Below are positions 1 to 7,611 of a stretch of DNA of 64,000 nucleotides, one piece after another (position 1 is the stretch's first letter; each line of letters starts with the position of its first letter). This DNA comes from Vreelandella zhanjiangensis DSM 21076. Its GTDB lineage: Bacteria > Pseudomonadota > Gammaproteobacteria > Pseudomonadales > Halomonadaceae. The notes under the pieces were generated by a model, which ran no database searches, had not been told where the DNA came from, and saw nothing but the letters and a program-made list of their open reading frames with translations. The translations under genes and the position numbers were made by a program. The DNA lies in NCBI RefSeq assembly GCF_000377665.1, contig NZ_KB898649.1:186001-250000 (forward strand). Direction: 5' to 3'.

Positions 1-166
1 GGCAATCGATAAGCGCGCCGTGAATGCTAGCGTATAGCAGGTAAGGCTTTTTGAACGCATGAATGTAGGGCTAGATATTTCATACGTTGCTTCACTGAAC
101 CAGTAAGGCAAAGGCGACAACTCCTCTACCTTGCTGTGAAATACAACTAATGCCCGCTGTATAAAC
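1..166. other. Left-edge segment, no supported gene
   Basis: The first 166 bases hold no gene I can support. On the minus strand one frame stays open from about position 185 to the window edge and would encode roughly 60 residues with motifs such as FIQRALVVFH and PYWFSEATYE. It has no ATG or GTG start preceded by a ribosome binding site, so it may be the beginning or the end of a gene that lies mostly outside the window. Confidence 0.3.
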
Positions 167-646
167 TCAGGCTTCTGAGCCCTTGGACTCTGGGCGCAGC
201 TGGAGCTGAAGGCCCATTAAAAAATTGCGCAGCACCTGATCTTTACACTCACGATAATTCTTATGACTGGGTTTACGGAAAAACGCGCTTAACTCATGAT
301 TACTTAAGCGAAACTCGGCCAGCTCAAAAATAGCTAAAATATCCTCAGCTTTTAAATTCAACGCAATACGCAGCTTCTGGAATACCATATTATTGTTCAA
401 ATCGGGTTCTGGCGCGGGCGGCGGGCCTTCACGCTTGCCCCGCTTAAAGCTAATAAAGCCGTTCAAAAACGCGGCTAATTCTTTATTTTTCAGCTTAACA
501 AACTCTGCGTCGTCATCTTTTTTCAACCAGGCAGAAACCTGCTCCTGGGTGACATCAAACTCTGCCAGAGAAAAAATTTTCATTACGGCGTTATCTTTTA
601 AATCAAAGACATACCGTATACGGCGCAGAATATCATTATTGATCAA
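167..646 (-). CDS. yehS: YehS-like DUF1456 family protein
   Basis: Small soluble protein of the DUF1456/YehS family, molecular function unknown. It shows the family's internal duplication: two copies of an about 65-residue helical module, each opening with NND/NNN-x-(I/V)-x-x-(K/R)-(L/I)R and ending near FLNG / FLMG, with a proline-rich linker (PPPAPEPD) between. The start is placed at a TTG (644-646) giving LINNDILRRIRY. This matches the position where E. coli YehS begins, and a GGAGC ribosome binding site lies 6 nt upstream (complement of 653-658). A longer reading frame exists but lacks a ribosome binding site. It stands alone, with 88 bases to the next gene. The family call is firm from recalled similarity; the function is unknown. 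Confidence 0.8.
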   Translation of the reverse strand: MINNDILRRIRYVFDLKDNAVMKIFSLAEFDVTQEQVSAWLKKDDDAEFVKLKNKELAAFLNGFISFKRGKREGPPPAPEPDLNNNMVFQKLRIALNLKAEDILAIFELAEFRLSNHELSAFFRKPSHKNYRECKDQVLRNFLMGLQLQLRPESKGSEA

Positions 647-734
647 AATACAGCTCCTAGTCTTAGGGAAATCCAGCACAATCAATGTTCATGTGCTTTA
701 GGTTCAGCATAAATTTGTATCTTACGTAGCCAAA

Positions 735-1157
735 CTAGCTTGCTGATAGCTTTACAAGCAGCTCATCAATCTCGGCTTTAAGCTCTTCATCATGCACTTT
801 ATTAGCGCTGGCCTTGGCATTTTGCAGGCTTTGAATTGCCGCCTCCGTCTGGCCCAGCTCCATTTGCAATTTAGCCATGGAAAGAGCGATGGATGACATA
901 TGCTCTTTGGAATTGATCGCAACGGCTTTTTCCAGCGCTTTTCCATAGCCCACCAGCGCGTCATCCAACTCCTCGGTAAAGTCCGCCAGCGTTTCCCACT
1001 GCTCTGGATGATCTTTATCGGTATTTTCATTCTCGATGCAAATAGCTTTCAGCTCGGCATAGAGCGAATCAAAAGCCTCTCTATCTTCTTTGTCAGCCGC
1101 CCTCATCAGCTTTTCAGCCAACTCGTAGACCGCCTTGTAAATCTTGGTATTAATCAT
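735..1157 (-). CDS. Small TPR-like helical protein, function unknown
   Basis: Acidic, entirely helical protein of 140 residues. The C-terminal half contains a tetratricopeptide-like pair: YGKALEKAVAI followed by SIALSMAKLQMELGQTEAAIQSLQNAKA, where the second segment carries the small and aromatic spacing of a TPR. No signal peptide or membrane segment is seen. The ATG at 1157 was chosen because AGGG lies about 9 nt upstream; a TTG nine codons earlier is less likely. It is followed by 49 bases before the YehS-like gene and is probably separately transcribed. TPR proteins scaffold protein-protein contacts; the partner is not evident. Confidence 0.65.
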   Translation of the reverse strand: MINTKIYKAVYELAEKLMRAADKEDREAFDSLYAELKAICIENENTDKDHPEQWETLADFTEELDDALVGYGKALEKAVAINSKEHMSSIALSMAKLQMELGQTEAAIQSLQNAKASANKVHDEELKAEIDELLVKLSAS

Positions 1158-1344
1158 TAACCACAACCCTGTTTCTGAAAACAAAAAATGAAAATAAACC
1201 GACTTATTAGCTTATTGAGCGATAAAAAATTCTTGAAGGCGCGCGATCTACAGCCAATTTGTTATTTTATCACTGCTGCGTTCAGGGCGCGTGCGTTTGT
1301 TCACTCGCTGCCTTATCGGCTTGATGGGACTAGCGCTCTATAGC

Positions 1345-1620
1345 TTATTCAAACACCTCGTAATGGCGCTTTACGTTACCAGTTAGCCTTCCCCAGTCGG
1401 AGTTCGCCACACGCTGCTGGTGCTGTTCAAAAGCGGTTCGGTCGATAAACTCTTCATAGACGTTAAAACGATACGGATCGGCTTTATCCTGAGTGACCTC
1501 GAACATTATGCAGCCTGGCTCTTCAAAGGTGAGCTGTCGGTGATGAATAAGCCCGGCTTTCACGGCTTCAAGATCGCTTTCGGGGACGGTTATAAAACCT
1601 TTTAAGGTTACTTTTGCCAC
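1345..1620 (-). CDS. Antibiotic biosynthesis monooxygenase (ABM)-domain protein
   Basis: A 91-residue single-domain protein of the dimeric alpha/beta-barrel (ABM, YgiN-like) superfamily. The characteristic stretch EPGCIMFEVTQDKADPYRFNVYE, in which a glycine-cysteine turn is followed by a strand and a charged strand ending in FNVYE, is followed by AFEQHQQ, the conserved histidine-containing helix. Family members act as small quinol oxygenases, heme-degrading enzymes or putative monooxygenases; the substrate here is unknown. GTG at 1620 is taken as the start because the protein then opens with VAKVTLKGFITVP, as in relatives, and AAGG lies 8 nt upstream. Its upstream extension overlaps the L,D-transpeptidase gene by a few bases and is not needed. 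Confidence 0.75.
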   Translation of the reverse strand: MAKVTLKGFITVPESDLEAVKAGLIHHRQLTFEEPGCIMFEVTQDKADPYRFNVYEEFIDRTAFEQHQQRVANSDWGRLTGNVKRHYEVFE

Positions 1621-1684
1621 TGAGATAGCCTTTTTATATAAAGCCCATTGAATTGGAAGACATCCCGCCTGAATAAGCTGAGCA

Positions 1685-2158
1685 TTACCACTCAATATGA
1701 ATGGGCGTACCCACCTTTACCAGCTCCATAAACTCGTCCATTTCGGCATTGGTCAATGCAATACAGCCATTGGTCCAATTAAAGCGTTGCGTAATAGGAC
1801 CCAACCATCCAAGCCAGTTAAATTGGCCGTGCACCATAATAAAACCGCCCGGCGAAACTCCCAGGCTATCTGCATTAGCCGCATCGGCTTCGTTAGGGTA
1901 ACTCACATGCATTGAGCGGTAAGCAGAGGAGTCTTCTTTCTTATAGTCCAGAACGTAGTGGCCTTCAGGCGTTCGCTGATCGCCCTCCTGCACCTTATGC
2001 CCCTGCGGACTTCCGCCAAGCGCGACGTGAAACTCTCTGACCACTTCGTCTCCCTCAAGGAGATACATGCGGTTGTCTGATTTATCTACTTTCACCAAAT
2101 CGACACCCGCCAGCACCGGAGTCGCGAGGAAGATCAGCAGCCATGCTATTTTGTTCAT
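1685..2158 (-). CDS. YkuD-type L,D-transpeptidase (periplasmic)
   Basis: Cell-wall enzyme of the YkuD family, which forms 3-3 peptidoglycan crosslinks or attaches proteins to peptidoglycan. The N-terminal 17 residues are a cleavable signal peptide (hydrophobic core IAWLLIFLATPVLA, cleavage after ALA/AGV region). The catalytic signature is clear: SPGGFIMVHG with His110-Gly111, then about 17 residues later TNGCIAL with the nucleophile Cys132. Most family members have SHGC or SRGC, so the Thr-Asn before Gly-Cys is a slight variant also found in the short E. coli YafK/YnhG-like enzymes. At 157 residues it is a minimal enzyme without LysM domain. ATG start at 2158. It stands as a single gene, with the ABM gene 64 bases downstream. 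Confidence 0.87.
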   Translation of the reverse strand: MNKIAWLLIFLATPVLAGVDLVKVDKSDNRMYLLEGDEVVREFHVALGGSPQGHKVQEGDQRTPEGHYVLDYKKEDSSAYRSMHVSYPNEADAANADSLGVSPGGFIMVHGQFNWLGWLGPITQRFNWTNGCIALTNAEMDEFMELVKVGTPIHIEW

Positions 2159-2219
2159 TATTTAAACCGTCAGATAAAGATTTAAGAGTGTACTGGATAG
2201 GCTTTAAAGGGCTCTAGCA

Positions 2220-2666
2220 TTAAAACGCAACGTATAGTCGCAACGCATCCTGGTGCTGTATGCCGTTCTCAAAAATGGGTTCGGGATAATTATCTAGAAA
2301 ATGGTTTTTAACTACCCGGTCAACTCTAAACCCATGGCGCTGATAATAGGTAAGCTGATACCCAAAGGTGCCGGTGCTTAACTCCACCCACTGCATATTC
2401 TTGGTCTTCAGCTCATTCAAGGCGAATCGCAGTAGGCCAGACCCAACCCCTTGCTGTTGAAATTGCGGATATATCGCAATATTGAATATCTCGGCGGTAC
2501 CGGTATTGATCGGCTTGGCGATGCACGCGCCAATGACCTTTTCATCACGCTTCGCGGCAAAATACCAGGCGCCCTCCAGGTAGGATGCTATGGTTTCCTC
2601 GGAAGGGTCCGCTTCAAGCAAAAGCTCGATGGGAATTTCGCTGACACCTACTTCCAGATAGCTCAC
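2220..2666 (-). CDS. GNAT-family N-acetyltransferase
   Basis: A 148-residue acetyltransferase of the GCN5-related superfamily. The acetyl-CoA binding motif A is visible as IAIYPQFQQQGVGSGLL (consensus V-x-P-x-x-[QR]-x-x-G-x-[GA]), and motif B as YYQRHGFR near residue 112. It is close to the PhnO/AttT type with a FxxNYPEPIFENG segment toward the C-terminus. Such proteins acetylate small amines or antibiotics; the substrate is unknown. Translation starts at GTG (2666) with GAGGTG about 6 nt upstream. It lies between the L,D-transpeptidase and a methyltransferase, all on the minus strand with gaps of 50-60 bases. Confidence 0.85.
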   Translation of the reverse strand: MSYLEVGVSEIPIELLLEADPSEETIASYLEGAWYFAAKRDEKVIGACIAKPINTGTAEIFNIAIYPQFQQQGVGSGLLRFALNELKTKNMQWVELSTGTFGYQLTYYQRHGFRVDRVVKNHFLDNYPEPIFENGIQHQDALRLYVAF

Positions 2667-2715
2667 TTTTCACCTCAGAAATACTTGATACCCAGCGGCA
2701 GTACGATGTGTTTTA

Positions 2716-3459
2716 TCAACGACCCGCGTACTGGAGAATTTCGTAAGAGTAGGCGTATTTAAATGCGCCAGTAAGGTCGATACGAGATAGGTCTCCACGT
2801 AGCTCCGCCGCTATTGAATCCAATGCCCTGCCCTTTCGCACTGCCTCTTCGATATTCGACTGAGTAGTGAGATATCCCACCAGCGATTCAAGCGTGAACG
2901 TTACCGGCAGCCAGCCCTTTTTACTTGCCAGGGCGGAGAGCTGAAGGTCATCGCCAAGCTTCATATCTTCATAACGTATGCGAGGCGGTGATGGGAAGCG
3001 CTCAAAGTATTGATGCCTGAGCCAATCATTGAACGTGTCAGAAGTCGAGTGCCCCGCGAACGCGAAGTTATAGATGATCCAGATAGCCCCAGGATTGGAT
3101 GCGGTTTTATAGGCAGCCAGTGCTTGGGCAGTATCGAACCAGTGAAACGCCATACACGTCGAGATGAGATCGAAGCGGCCTTGCTCGGGCAGCTCAGTGT
3201 AGTCCGCCTTTCTCACGGTTAAGCCACGCCCTTGCGCGATGGCCAGCATCTCGTTTGAGGAATCAATACCCATGACCTCCTGGGCAATATCCAGAAGTGG
3301 AACGGTAGAGTCGCCGGTGCCGCACGCTACGTCCACTGCCCGGCCAAAGCGTGCGGCGGGCAGATGCCGTTTCATGATCTGAAAGAGGGCTTGGTGGGTT
3401 TTCGGACGGTATTTATTGTATCGCTGCCCGACGCCGGTATCGGCAAAATACTGTGACAT
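2716..3459 (-). CDS. Class I SAM-dependent methyltransferase
   Basis: A 247-residue Methyltransf_11-type enzyme. Motif I, which binds S-adenosylmethionine, is VDVACGTGDSTVPL (residues about 42-55). It is followed by the acidic strand end VMGIDSSNEML and motif IV DLISTCMAFHWFD. The AFHWFD segment resembles trans-aconitate- or ubiquinone/biotin-type small-molecule methyltransferases and the yeast trans-aconitate methyltransferase group. The substrate cannot be named from sequence. ATG start at 3459. There is no obvious operon partner; the VOC protein gene lies 40 bases upstream on the same strand. Confidence 0.85.
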   Translation of the reverse strand: MSQYFADTGVGQRYNKYRPKTHQALFQIMKRHLPAARFGRAVDVACGTGDSTVPLLDIAQEVMGIDSSNEMLAIAQGRGLTVRKADYTELPEQGRFDLISTCMAFHWFDTAQALAAYKTASNPGAIWIIYNFAFAGHSTSDTFNDWLRHQYFERFPSPPRIRYEDMKLGDDLQLSALASKKGWLPVTFTLESLVGYLTTQSNIEEAVRKGRALDSIAAELRGDLSRIDLTGAFKYAYSYEILQYAGR

Positions 3460-3499
3460 ATGTGCATCCCTTGCGGCCGAGTGCTAACTAAGTGCTGGC

Positions 3500-3877
3500 T
3501 TATTTATGACAAACAGCTTCGATATTGTAGCCATCGGGTTCCAGAATAAAGGCAGCATAATAGCTGGAGTGATACTGAGACCTGACCCCAGGAGTGCCAT
3601 TACACACACCCCCATATCTTATTGCCATCTCATGAAATGCCCTGACTTCTTCGCGGGTGTTGGCGCGAAAAGCGATATGGCTCCTCGGCGTATGAGGCGT
3701 CTGTTCTGAAATCCAGAAATCACCGCCAGGATCGTCGCTTTTATTTGCCTGCGCCCCGAATCCGACCGATGTGCCTAGATCCAGGCAAATTCTATACCCA
3801 AGTGTTTCAAGGACGTTTTCGTAAAAGCGTTTACTCAGGGCAATATTGGATACGTTGATTCCGGTGTGATCGATCAC
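3500..3877 (-). CDS. VOC family (glyoxalase/bleomycin-resistance fold) protein
   Basis: A 125-residue vicinal-oxygen-chelate protein. It opens with IDHTGINVSNIALSKRFYENVL, the beta-alpha unit whose first His is a metal ligand. It has FRANTREEVRAFHEMAIRYGG in the middle and closes with YAAFILEPDGYNIEAVC, where DPDG/EPDG-x-N-(I/L)-E is the family's C-terminal motif with the Glu metal ligand. Members are lyases, dioxygenases or binding proteins; the substrate is unknown. It starts at GTG (3877) with GGGAG upstream. A 218-base spacer without recognisable features separates it from the Gdx gene. Confidence 0.85.
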   Translation of the reverse strand: MIDHTGINVSNIALSKRFYENVLETLGYRICLDLGTSVGFGAQANKSDDPGGDFWISEQTPHTPRSHIAFRANTREEVRAFHEMAIRYGGVCNGTPGVRSQYHSSYYAAFILEPDGYNIEAVCHK

Positions 3878-4095
3878 TGCCTGCTCCCACGATGAAGACT
3901 GTCTATCTCTTCATACTCGAATTTTTCTCTTACAGATAGATGTCAGATATCGAACGGCTACTCTCTGACGACGTTACAAGTAAAAGCTTCTACAGAAAAA
4001 ACACTAGACTGAAACCGGCACAACACTATTGAATAGCCATACCTGACAAGCCATTTTCATCAAATGCTCAGCGGATCATCAGATCAAACGCCCTG

Positions 4096-4413
4096 CTATG
4101 CATGGGCGAGTTTAAGTCCCGCAAGCCCCGCAACGATCAACGTTAAACTCATCAGTTTGAGTACGCCCACCGATTCGCCAAACAGCACGATGCCTAAAAT
4201 GGCGGTTCCCACCGCGCCAATCCCTACCCAAATCGCATAGGCAGTGCCCACGGGCAAAGTTTTTAGCGCCAGGCCCAGCAATAGAAAGCTCGCCGCCAGC
4301 GAGAATATCGTCCAGGCGGTGGGCCAGAGTTTTGTAAAGCCCTCCGAATATTTCAGCCCGATGGCCCAGCCGATCTCTAAAAGGCCCGCGACAAACAAGA
4401 TAAACCAGCTCAT
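4096..4413 (-). CDS. sugE: Gdx/SugE small multidrug resistance guanidinium exporter
   Basis: Inner-membrane SMR transporter of 105 residues with four transmembrane helices. The membrane Glu is present in helix 1 ([18 protein letters not shown]), which in SugE/Gdx proteins couples guanidinium export to proton import as a dual-topology dimer. The [12 protein letters not shown] and [19 protein letters not shown] segments are diagnostic of the SugE/Gdx subtype rather than EmrE. The gene is preceded by a guanidine-II riboswitch (4434-4477), which independently points to guanidinium as the natural substrate. ATG at 4413 with AGAGGA about 5 nt upstream. The call is well supported by both sequence and regulatory context. 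Confidence 0.93.
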   Translation of the reverse strand: MSWFILFVAGLLEIGWAIGLKYSEGFTKLWPTAWTIFSLAASFLLLGLALKTLPVGTAYAIWVGIGAVGTAILGIVLFGESVGVLKLMSLTLIVAGLAGLKLAHA

Positions 4414-4433
4414 GTATTCCTCTTTTAAGTACC

Positions 4434-4477
4434 GGGGCCGTCCCCTGACGAAAATCGAGCGGTGAGGTCGTCCTCAC
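4434..4477 (-). promoter_or_regulatory. Guanidine-II (mini-ykkC) riboswitch
   Basis: On the minus strand two short hairpins with ACGR tetraloops follow each other: GUGAGG-ACGA-CCUCAC (4462-4477) and GGGG-ACGG-CCCC (4434-4445), 16 nt apart. Twenty nucleotides later come the ribosome binding site and the ATG of sugE. Twin stem-loops with ACG(A/G) loops are the defining feature of the mini-ykkC/guanidine-II class. Ligand binding pairs the loops and frees the ribosome binding site. Position, loop sequence and downstream gene all agree. Confidence 0.93.
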
Positions 4478-4490
4478 TTTAAAGCGGCGA

Positions 4491-5045
4491 CTATGTTCGG
4501 TGATCACTCACCAGCCTGCCATACATAGCCGAGTCCGAGACGATGCCATTAATTTCCCAACGCTCTCGTAGCAGGCCCTCCCTTAAAAAACCCAGTTTCT
4601 CCAGCGCCTTCGCAGAAGAATGATTATTCGGGTCGATCTCGGCCTCGATACGCCGAAGCCCCAACGAAGTAAATCCGTACTGTATTAACGCCTCCCCCGC
4701 CTCACTGATATAACCTTTTCCCCAATAAACACGACCCAATCCAAAACCTATCTCGGCACGTTTGGATTCCCGGTCATAACTGAACAGCATACATTTTCCC
4801 GCCAACTCACCTGTCGACTTCAAATAGATGCCGAGTACAAGCGCCTCTTGACGATGCATCAAAGCGGCACTCTCATCGATGAAATCAAGGGCGTCCTGAA
4901 GAGTGGACCAGGAGGGCGTGTTCCAATAACGCATGACCTCTGGATCGGAGAAAATCTCCAGCAGGCTTTGCGAATCGTTTAGGACGAGAGGCTTCAGCGT
5001 TAATCGCTCGGTTTCAATCACGGGTAAGAATAAATCTTTCGACAT
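4491..5045 (-). CDS. RimJ/RimL-type GNAT acetyltransferase
   Basis: A 184-residue acetyltransferase of the Acetyltransf_3 (RimJ/RimL-like) group. It opens with ETERLTLKPLVLNDSQSL, the typical E-T-x-R-L-x-L-R-P start. It carries IGFGLGRVYWGKGYISEAGEALIQYGF, the acetyl-CoA loop with W-G-x-G-(Y/L)-x-x-E-A, and EIDPNNHSSAKALEKLGFLREGLLRERWEING, the motif B region with N-x-x-S-x-x-(V/A)-L-E-K-L-G-F. Homologs acetylate ribosomal-protein or other N-termini and small amines. ATG start at 5045. Its end lies just upstream of the guanidine riboswitch, but nothing indicates co-regulation. Confidence 0.87.
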   Translation of the reverse strand: MSKDLFLPVIETERLTLKPLVLNDSQSLLEIFSDPEVMRYWNTPSWSTLQDALDFIDESAALMHRQEALVLGIYLKSTGELAGKCMLFSYDRESKRAEIGFGLGRVYWGKGYISEAGEALIQYGFTSLGLRRIEAEIDPNNHSSAKALEKLGFLREGLLRERWEINGIVSDSAMYGRLVSDHRT

Positions 5046-5273
5046 ACACTGCCCTTACAAGAATAGCGCCACGCTCTTCGGCAAACATGAAGCGCAGCAA
5101 CGATTTAACCAGGTTTGGCTCAGTACTGCTTCAATCCAATACAGGCCTGAACAAGCTGCGTTCATAGCTGACGATACAATCGACCTTCTTAGGATCGATG
5201 ACGTACTTAACTTAGCAAGTGATCATCGATACAAAATCCCGGTATTTGATTGATTCATATCGCTAAGCTCGAT

Positions 5274-5745
5274 TTACAACCACATAGGGTAGCGGTATAG
5301 ACGTTCAATTTCAGCGGTTTGCCAAGGCTTTTCTACCTTCTTCAGTATGAACGCCACTTACTCTTCGATGCTGCCGTGCGGAATTTCCGGAGTTTCGTAG
5401 CCCCACTGCTGATACCATCGATTTCATTCCCTCGAACACCTCAATGGCCTCATCAAACGTTTGATCGCGCTCTGAATTCTTAGCGAAAATCTCCTCCCAT
5501 GCAGGCAAAAGAAAGACGACATTGTTATACGGGAATGCTTGAACGTACTCCGCAGTTTCGCTGTGCGTTAACGCGCTTTTGCCTCAAGCATATACAACGC
5601 ATCAAGCACCCCGCGATCAAAGAACATCACGTCACAGGCGCTTGCATTGCGGTACTTGTCGATATCCGCGCTGAGTATTTGCTGGGCAAAAGCGACTCCG
5701 TTGCATAAATTTGCACTTTTTCCTACTTCACGCCGCGAGCTTTTT
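5274..5745 (-). pseudogene. Degraded P-loop ATPase (AAA_28-like) remnant
   Basis: Three frames together reconstruct the C-terminal three quarters of an ATP-binding protein of the AAA_28/NadR-like type. The pieces are LCNGVAFAQQILSADIDKY and FFDRGVLDALYML in one frame (to about 5580), AEYVQAFPYNNVVFLLPAWEEIF and ERDQTFDEAIEVFEGMK in the next (to about 5415), and WYQQWGYETPEIPHGSIEE, a stop codon, then VAFILKKVEKPWQTAEIERLYRYPMW in a third. At least two frameshifts and one in-frame stop are therefore present. The N-terminal Walker A half is missing; at that point the flavodoxin gene ends. It is a dead gene, probably truncated by a deletion that joined it to the flavodoxin gene. Confidence 0.85.
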
Positions 5746-6288
5746 CCCAACTTGCACTACCCGCTGACCTAAATACCGTGCAGCAAGTAAATCCGTTTCA
5801 TTGAGCTCAGTATCTACACAATGAGCGATAAGCCCAGACTGCGCACCAAGCCTATTTCGCTTTGCGGGATCATAGTTGCCGGGTATATCCAGCCCCACCC
5901 AAAACATACCATGTTGATTAGCGAACACTTGCAGGTACTGAATGGTATTCAGTTGATCACCACTTAAGTTAGCGCCAATGGTAAAACCAGCTGCTATTTT
6001 GTTTGCCCATACTTGCGTTGCCCACCACTCACTTGTGGCATCCGTAAACGCCTTAAACTGCGCTGATACGCAGCCCATATAAGTAGGGGAGCCAAAAATA
6101 ATCGCATCAGCAGTATCTAAACTCCGCAGCAGCTCAATGTTAACGAAACGCCCTTCAACAATATCGGCGCCCACAATTTCTACTGCGACCACTTCAACAC
6201 CAGATTCAATTGCCGCTCCTGATGCAACCGATTGGGCCAACCTTTTGGTATTGCCTGTAGCAGAATGAAAAACAACGGCGACTTTCAC
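5728..6288 (-). CDS. Flavodoxin / NADPH-dependent FMN reductase-like protein
   Basis: A 186-residue flavodoxin-fold protein. The phosphate-binding loop FHSATGNTKRLA (consensus S-x-T-G-N-T) near residue 8 and the isoalloxazine-side loop FGSPTYMGCVSAQFKAF near residue 66 are typical of the WrbA/flavodoxin-reductase group. The GANLSGDQLNTIQYLQVFANQHGMFWVG segment is also typical of that group. It likely binds FMN and reduces quinones or another electron acceptor. GTG start at 6288 with GGGAG upstream. It lies 45 bases downstream of a VOC gene that has a SoxR operator, so it may belong to the same oxidative-stress transcript (inference). Its 3' end overlaps the start of a degraded ATPase remnant. 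Confidence 0.87.
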   Translation of the reverse strand: MKVAVVFHSATGNTKRLAQSVASGAAIESGVEVVAVEIVGADIVEGRFVNIELLRSLDTADAIIFGSPTYMGCVSAQFKAFTDATSEWWATQVWANKIAAGFTIGANLSGDQLNTIQYLQVFANQHGMFWVGLDIPGNYDPAKRNRLGAQSGLIAHCVDTELNETDLLAARYLGQRVVQVGKKLAA

Positions 6289-6333
6289 TACACTCCCCCC
6301 TTACAGTTGCTCTGATTCTTTCTACACTGCTGA

Positions 6334-6759
6334 TTAAAGCGCATCGCGATTTAAATTACGCTCTGCCGGTATATCACTCAGATACTCCACAAACTCCACT
6401 TCAAACCCGGCCGGGTCAACGAAGTAGACGTTTTTACGAAACGGCTCGGTGGCACCCGGCTTGGCAACGGCGAAGCCCACGTTATTTAATCGAGCTACCA
6501 CGGCATCTAGGTTGTCGGTCACGTAGGCAAAGTGGGCCAGGCCCACGCTATGGCCTTCCAGCGCCCGGTTTTGTCCTTCGCCATGATCGCTTAACGCCAG
6601 GTAATGCCGGTCATCACCAAAGTGCACCCATTTGCGCGGTTTGCCGTACCACTCGCCATGCCCCTCGTCGCGTATATGCCAGTGAGGGAAAGCGGCGCGA
6701 TAAAAATTCAGCATGGCATCCATATCAGCAACGACCAGATTCACGTGTTCCAGGTACAT
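6334..6759 (-). CDS. VOC family protein in the SoxR unit
   Basis: A 141-residue vicinal-oxygen-chelate protein. It has the opening MYLEHVNLVVADMDAMLNFYRAAFP with the His metal ligand, a second His-containing stretch SVGLAHFAYVTDNLDAVVARL, and the C-terminal VYFVDPAGFEVEFVEYL (DPAG-x-x-(V/L)-E-(F/L)). The enzymatic activity is unknown. ATG at 6759 has AAGGAG 6 nt upstream. The gene is transcribed away from soxR, and the only promoter-like element between them is a soxbox (6798-6815) correctly spaced for minus-strand initiation. It is therefore probably a SoxR target. Similar VOC genes next to soxR occur in other Gammaproteobacteria. Confidence 0.87.
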   Translation of the reverse strand: MYLEHVNLVVADMDAMLNFYRAAFPHWHIRDEGHGEWYGKPRKWVHFGDDRHYLALSDHGEGQNRALEGHSVGLAHFAYVTDNLDAVVARLNNVGFAVAKPGATEPFRKNVYFVDPAGFEVEFVEYLSDIPAERNLNRDAL

Positions 6760-6797
6760 GTTGTTCTCCTTGCGTAGGTTCGGATAAAAGGTTAAAA

Positions 6798-6815
6798 CCT
6801 CAACCCAAGTTGAGG
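6798..6815 (-). promoter_or_regulatory. SoxR operator (soxbox) and promoter for the VOC gene
   Basis: CCTCAACCCAAGTTGAGG is an 18-bp dyad with CCTCAA/TTGAGG arms, the same arms as the E. coli soxS operator. Read on the minus strand it sits inside TTTACC - 19 bp - TAACCT. This reproduces the stretched 19-bp spacer of MerR-family promoters that SoxR twists into an active form on oxidation of its [2Fe-2S] cluster. The minus-strand gene 6334-6759 is therefore the likely target. The ATG of soxR lies 40 bp away on the other strand. Confidence 0.88.
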
Positions 6816-6854
6816 TAAAGCTTTTTTTGAACCAGCATAAAAATGGGAGCGAGA

Positions 6855-7313
6855 ATGGCGGATGCGAACTGGAGTGTCGGCAAGGTGGCCAAGCGCTGCG
6901 GCATTAATATCAGCGCCCTGCACTTCTATGAGCAGCAAGGGCTGATTCAAAGCTCGCGCAATACAGGCAACCAACGCCGCTATAAACCGGAAGTGCTAAG
7001 GCGCATTTCGGTAATCAAAGCCGCGCAGAAGGTTGGCGTTAGCCTGGATGAGATCAAGCAGGCCTTTGAGTCACTGCCCAATAACCGCACGCCCACGGTA
7101 GAAGACTGGCAGCAGCTTTCCAAGAACTGGCAGCGCATGCTGGATGGCCGTATTGCGTACCTGCAAACGCTGCGCAATAACCTGAGTGGCTGTATCGGCT
7201 GCGGCTGTTTAAGCATGACCAGCTGCCCGCTGTATAACCCGGATGATCAACTGGCTGAGCTGGGTAGCGGACCGGTACTTTTGGATCAGGCGGAGGAGAA
7301 TGCTCGGTTATAG
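6855..7313 (+). CDS. soxR: Redox-sensitive transcriptional activator SoxR
   Basis: MerR-family regulator of 152 residues. The N-terminal winged helix reads WSVGKVAKRCGINISALHFYEQQGLI, followed by the second helix pair NQRRYKPEVLRRISVIKAAQKVGVSLDEIK and a dimerisation coiled coil. The [2Fe-2S] ligands are CIGCGCLSMTSC, giving Cys113, 116, 118 and 124 in CX2CXCX5C spacing, identical to E. coli SoxR. ATG at 6855 is preferred over an ATG four codons earlier because GGGAG lies 5 nt upstream of it. It senses redox-cycling drugs and superoxide. The soxbox at 6798-6815 is the evident binding site, with the divergent VOC gene as target. Confidence 0.96.
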   Translation: MADANWSVGKVAKRCGINISALHFYEQQGLIQSSRNTGNQRRYKPEVLRRISVIKAAQKVGVSLDEIKQAFESLPNNRTPTVEDWQQLSKNWQRMLDGRIAYLQTLRNNLSGCIGCGCLSMTSCPLYNPDDQLAELGSGPVLLDQAEENARL

Positions 7314-7611
7314 TCTAAAAAAATCCTATTTATATTAGATTAAGTACTTTATTTGTTTCTATAAAAAAGCTATTTAATAAACTGATTATGACCTAATACG
7401 CGGCACTCATAATGAACAAAATAAGATTATAAAAAAAACTGCAAAATTACTTAAAATTCGTTGTAATTAACAGTTTAAGTTCATTACATAAATCGCCATT
7501 CAATACTATCAAGTCAGTTTCACTATTCGAGCAACGAACGGCTGCTTTTACGCTATACTGCACCACTTTTTATTTTCGACACCCCTTACGACGATCTGTC
7601 AGAGCCCCATT
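7314..7611. other. AT-rich leader upstream of the helicase
   Basis: This 298-base stretch is strikingly AT-rich compared with the flanks and has no ORF. A candidate -10 hexamer TATACT occurs at 7554-7559, 53 nt before the helicase ATG; no convincing -35 is visible. Long AT-rich upstream regions are usual for cold-induced DEAD-box helicase genes, but no cold-shock box could be confirmed here. Confidence 0.4.

Noticed and set aside
4112..4507. A 131-codon minus-strand frame over the sugE gene
   Set aside because: It is another frame of the sugE gene and runs through the guanidine riboswitch; no ribosome binding site or family match.
4933..5253. A 106-codon plus-strand frame
   Set aside because: Half of it is antisense to the RimJ-like gene; the rest has no motif and no ribosome binding site.
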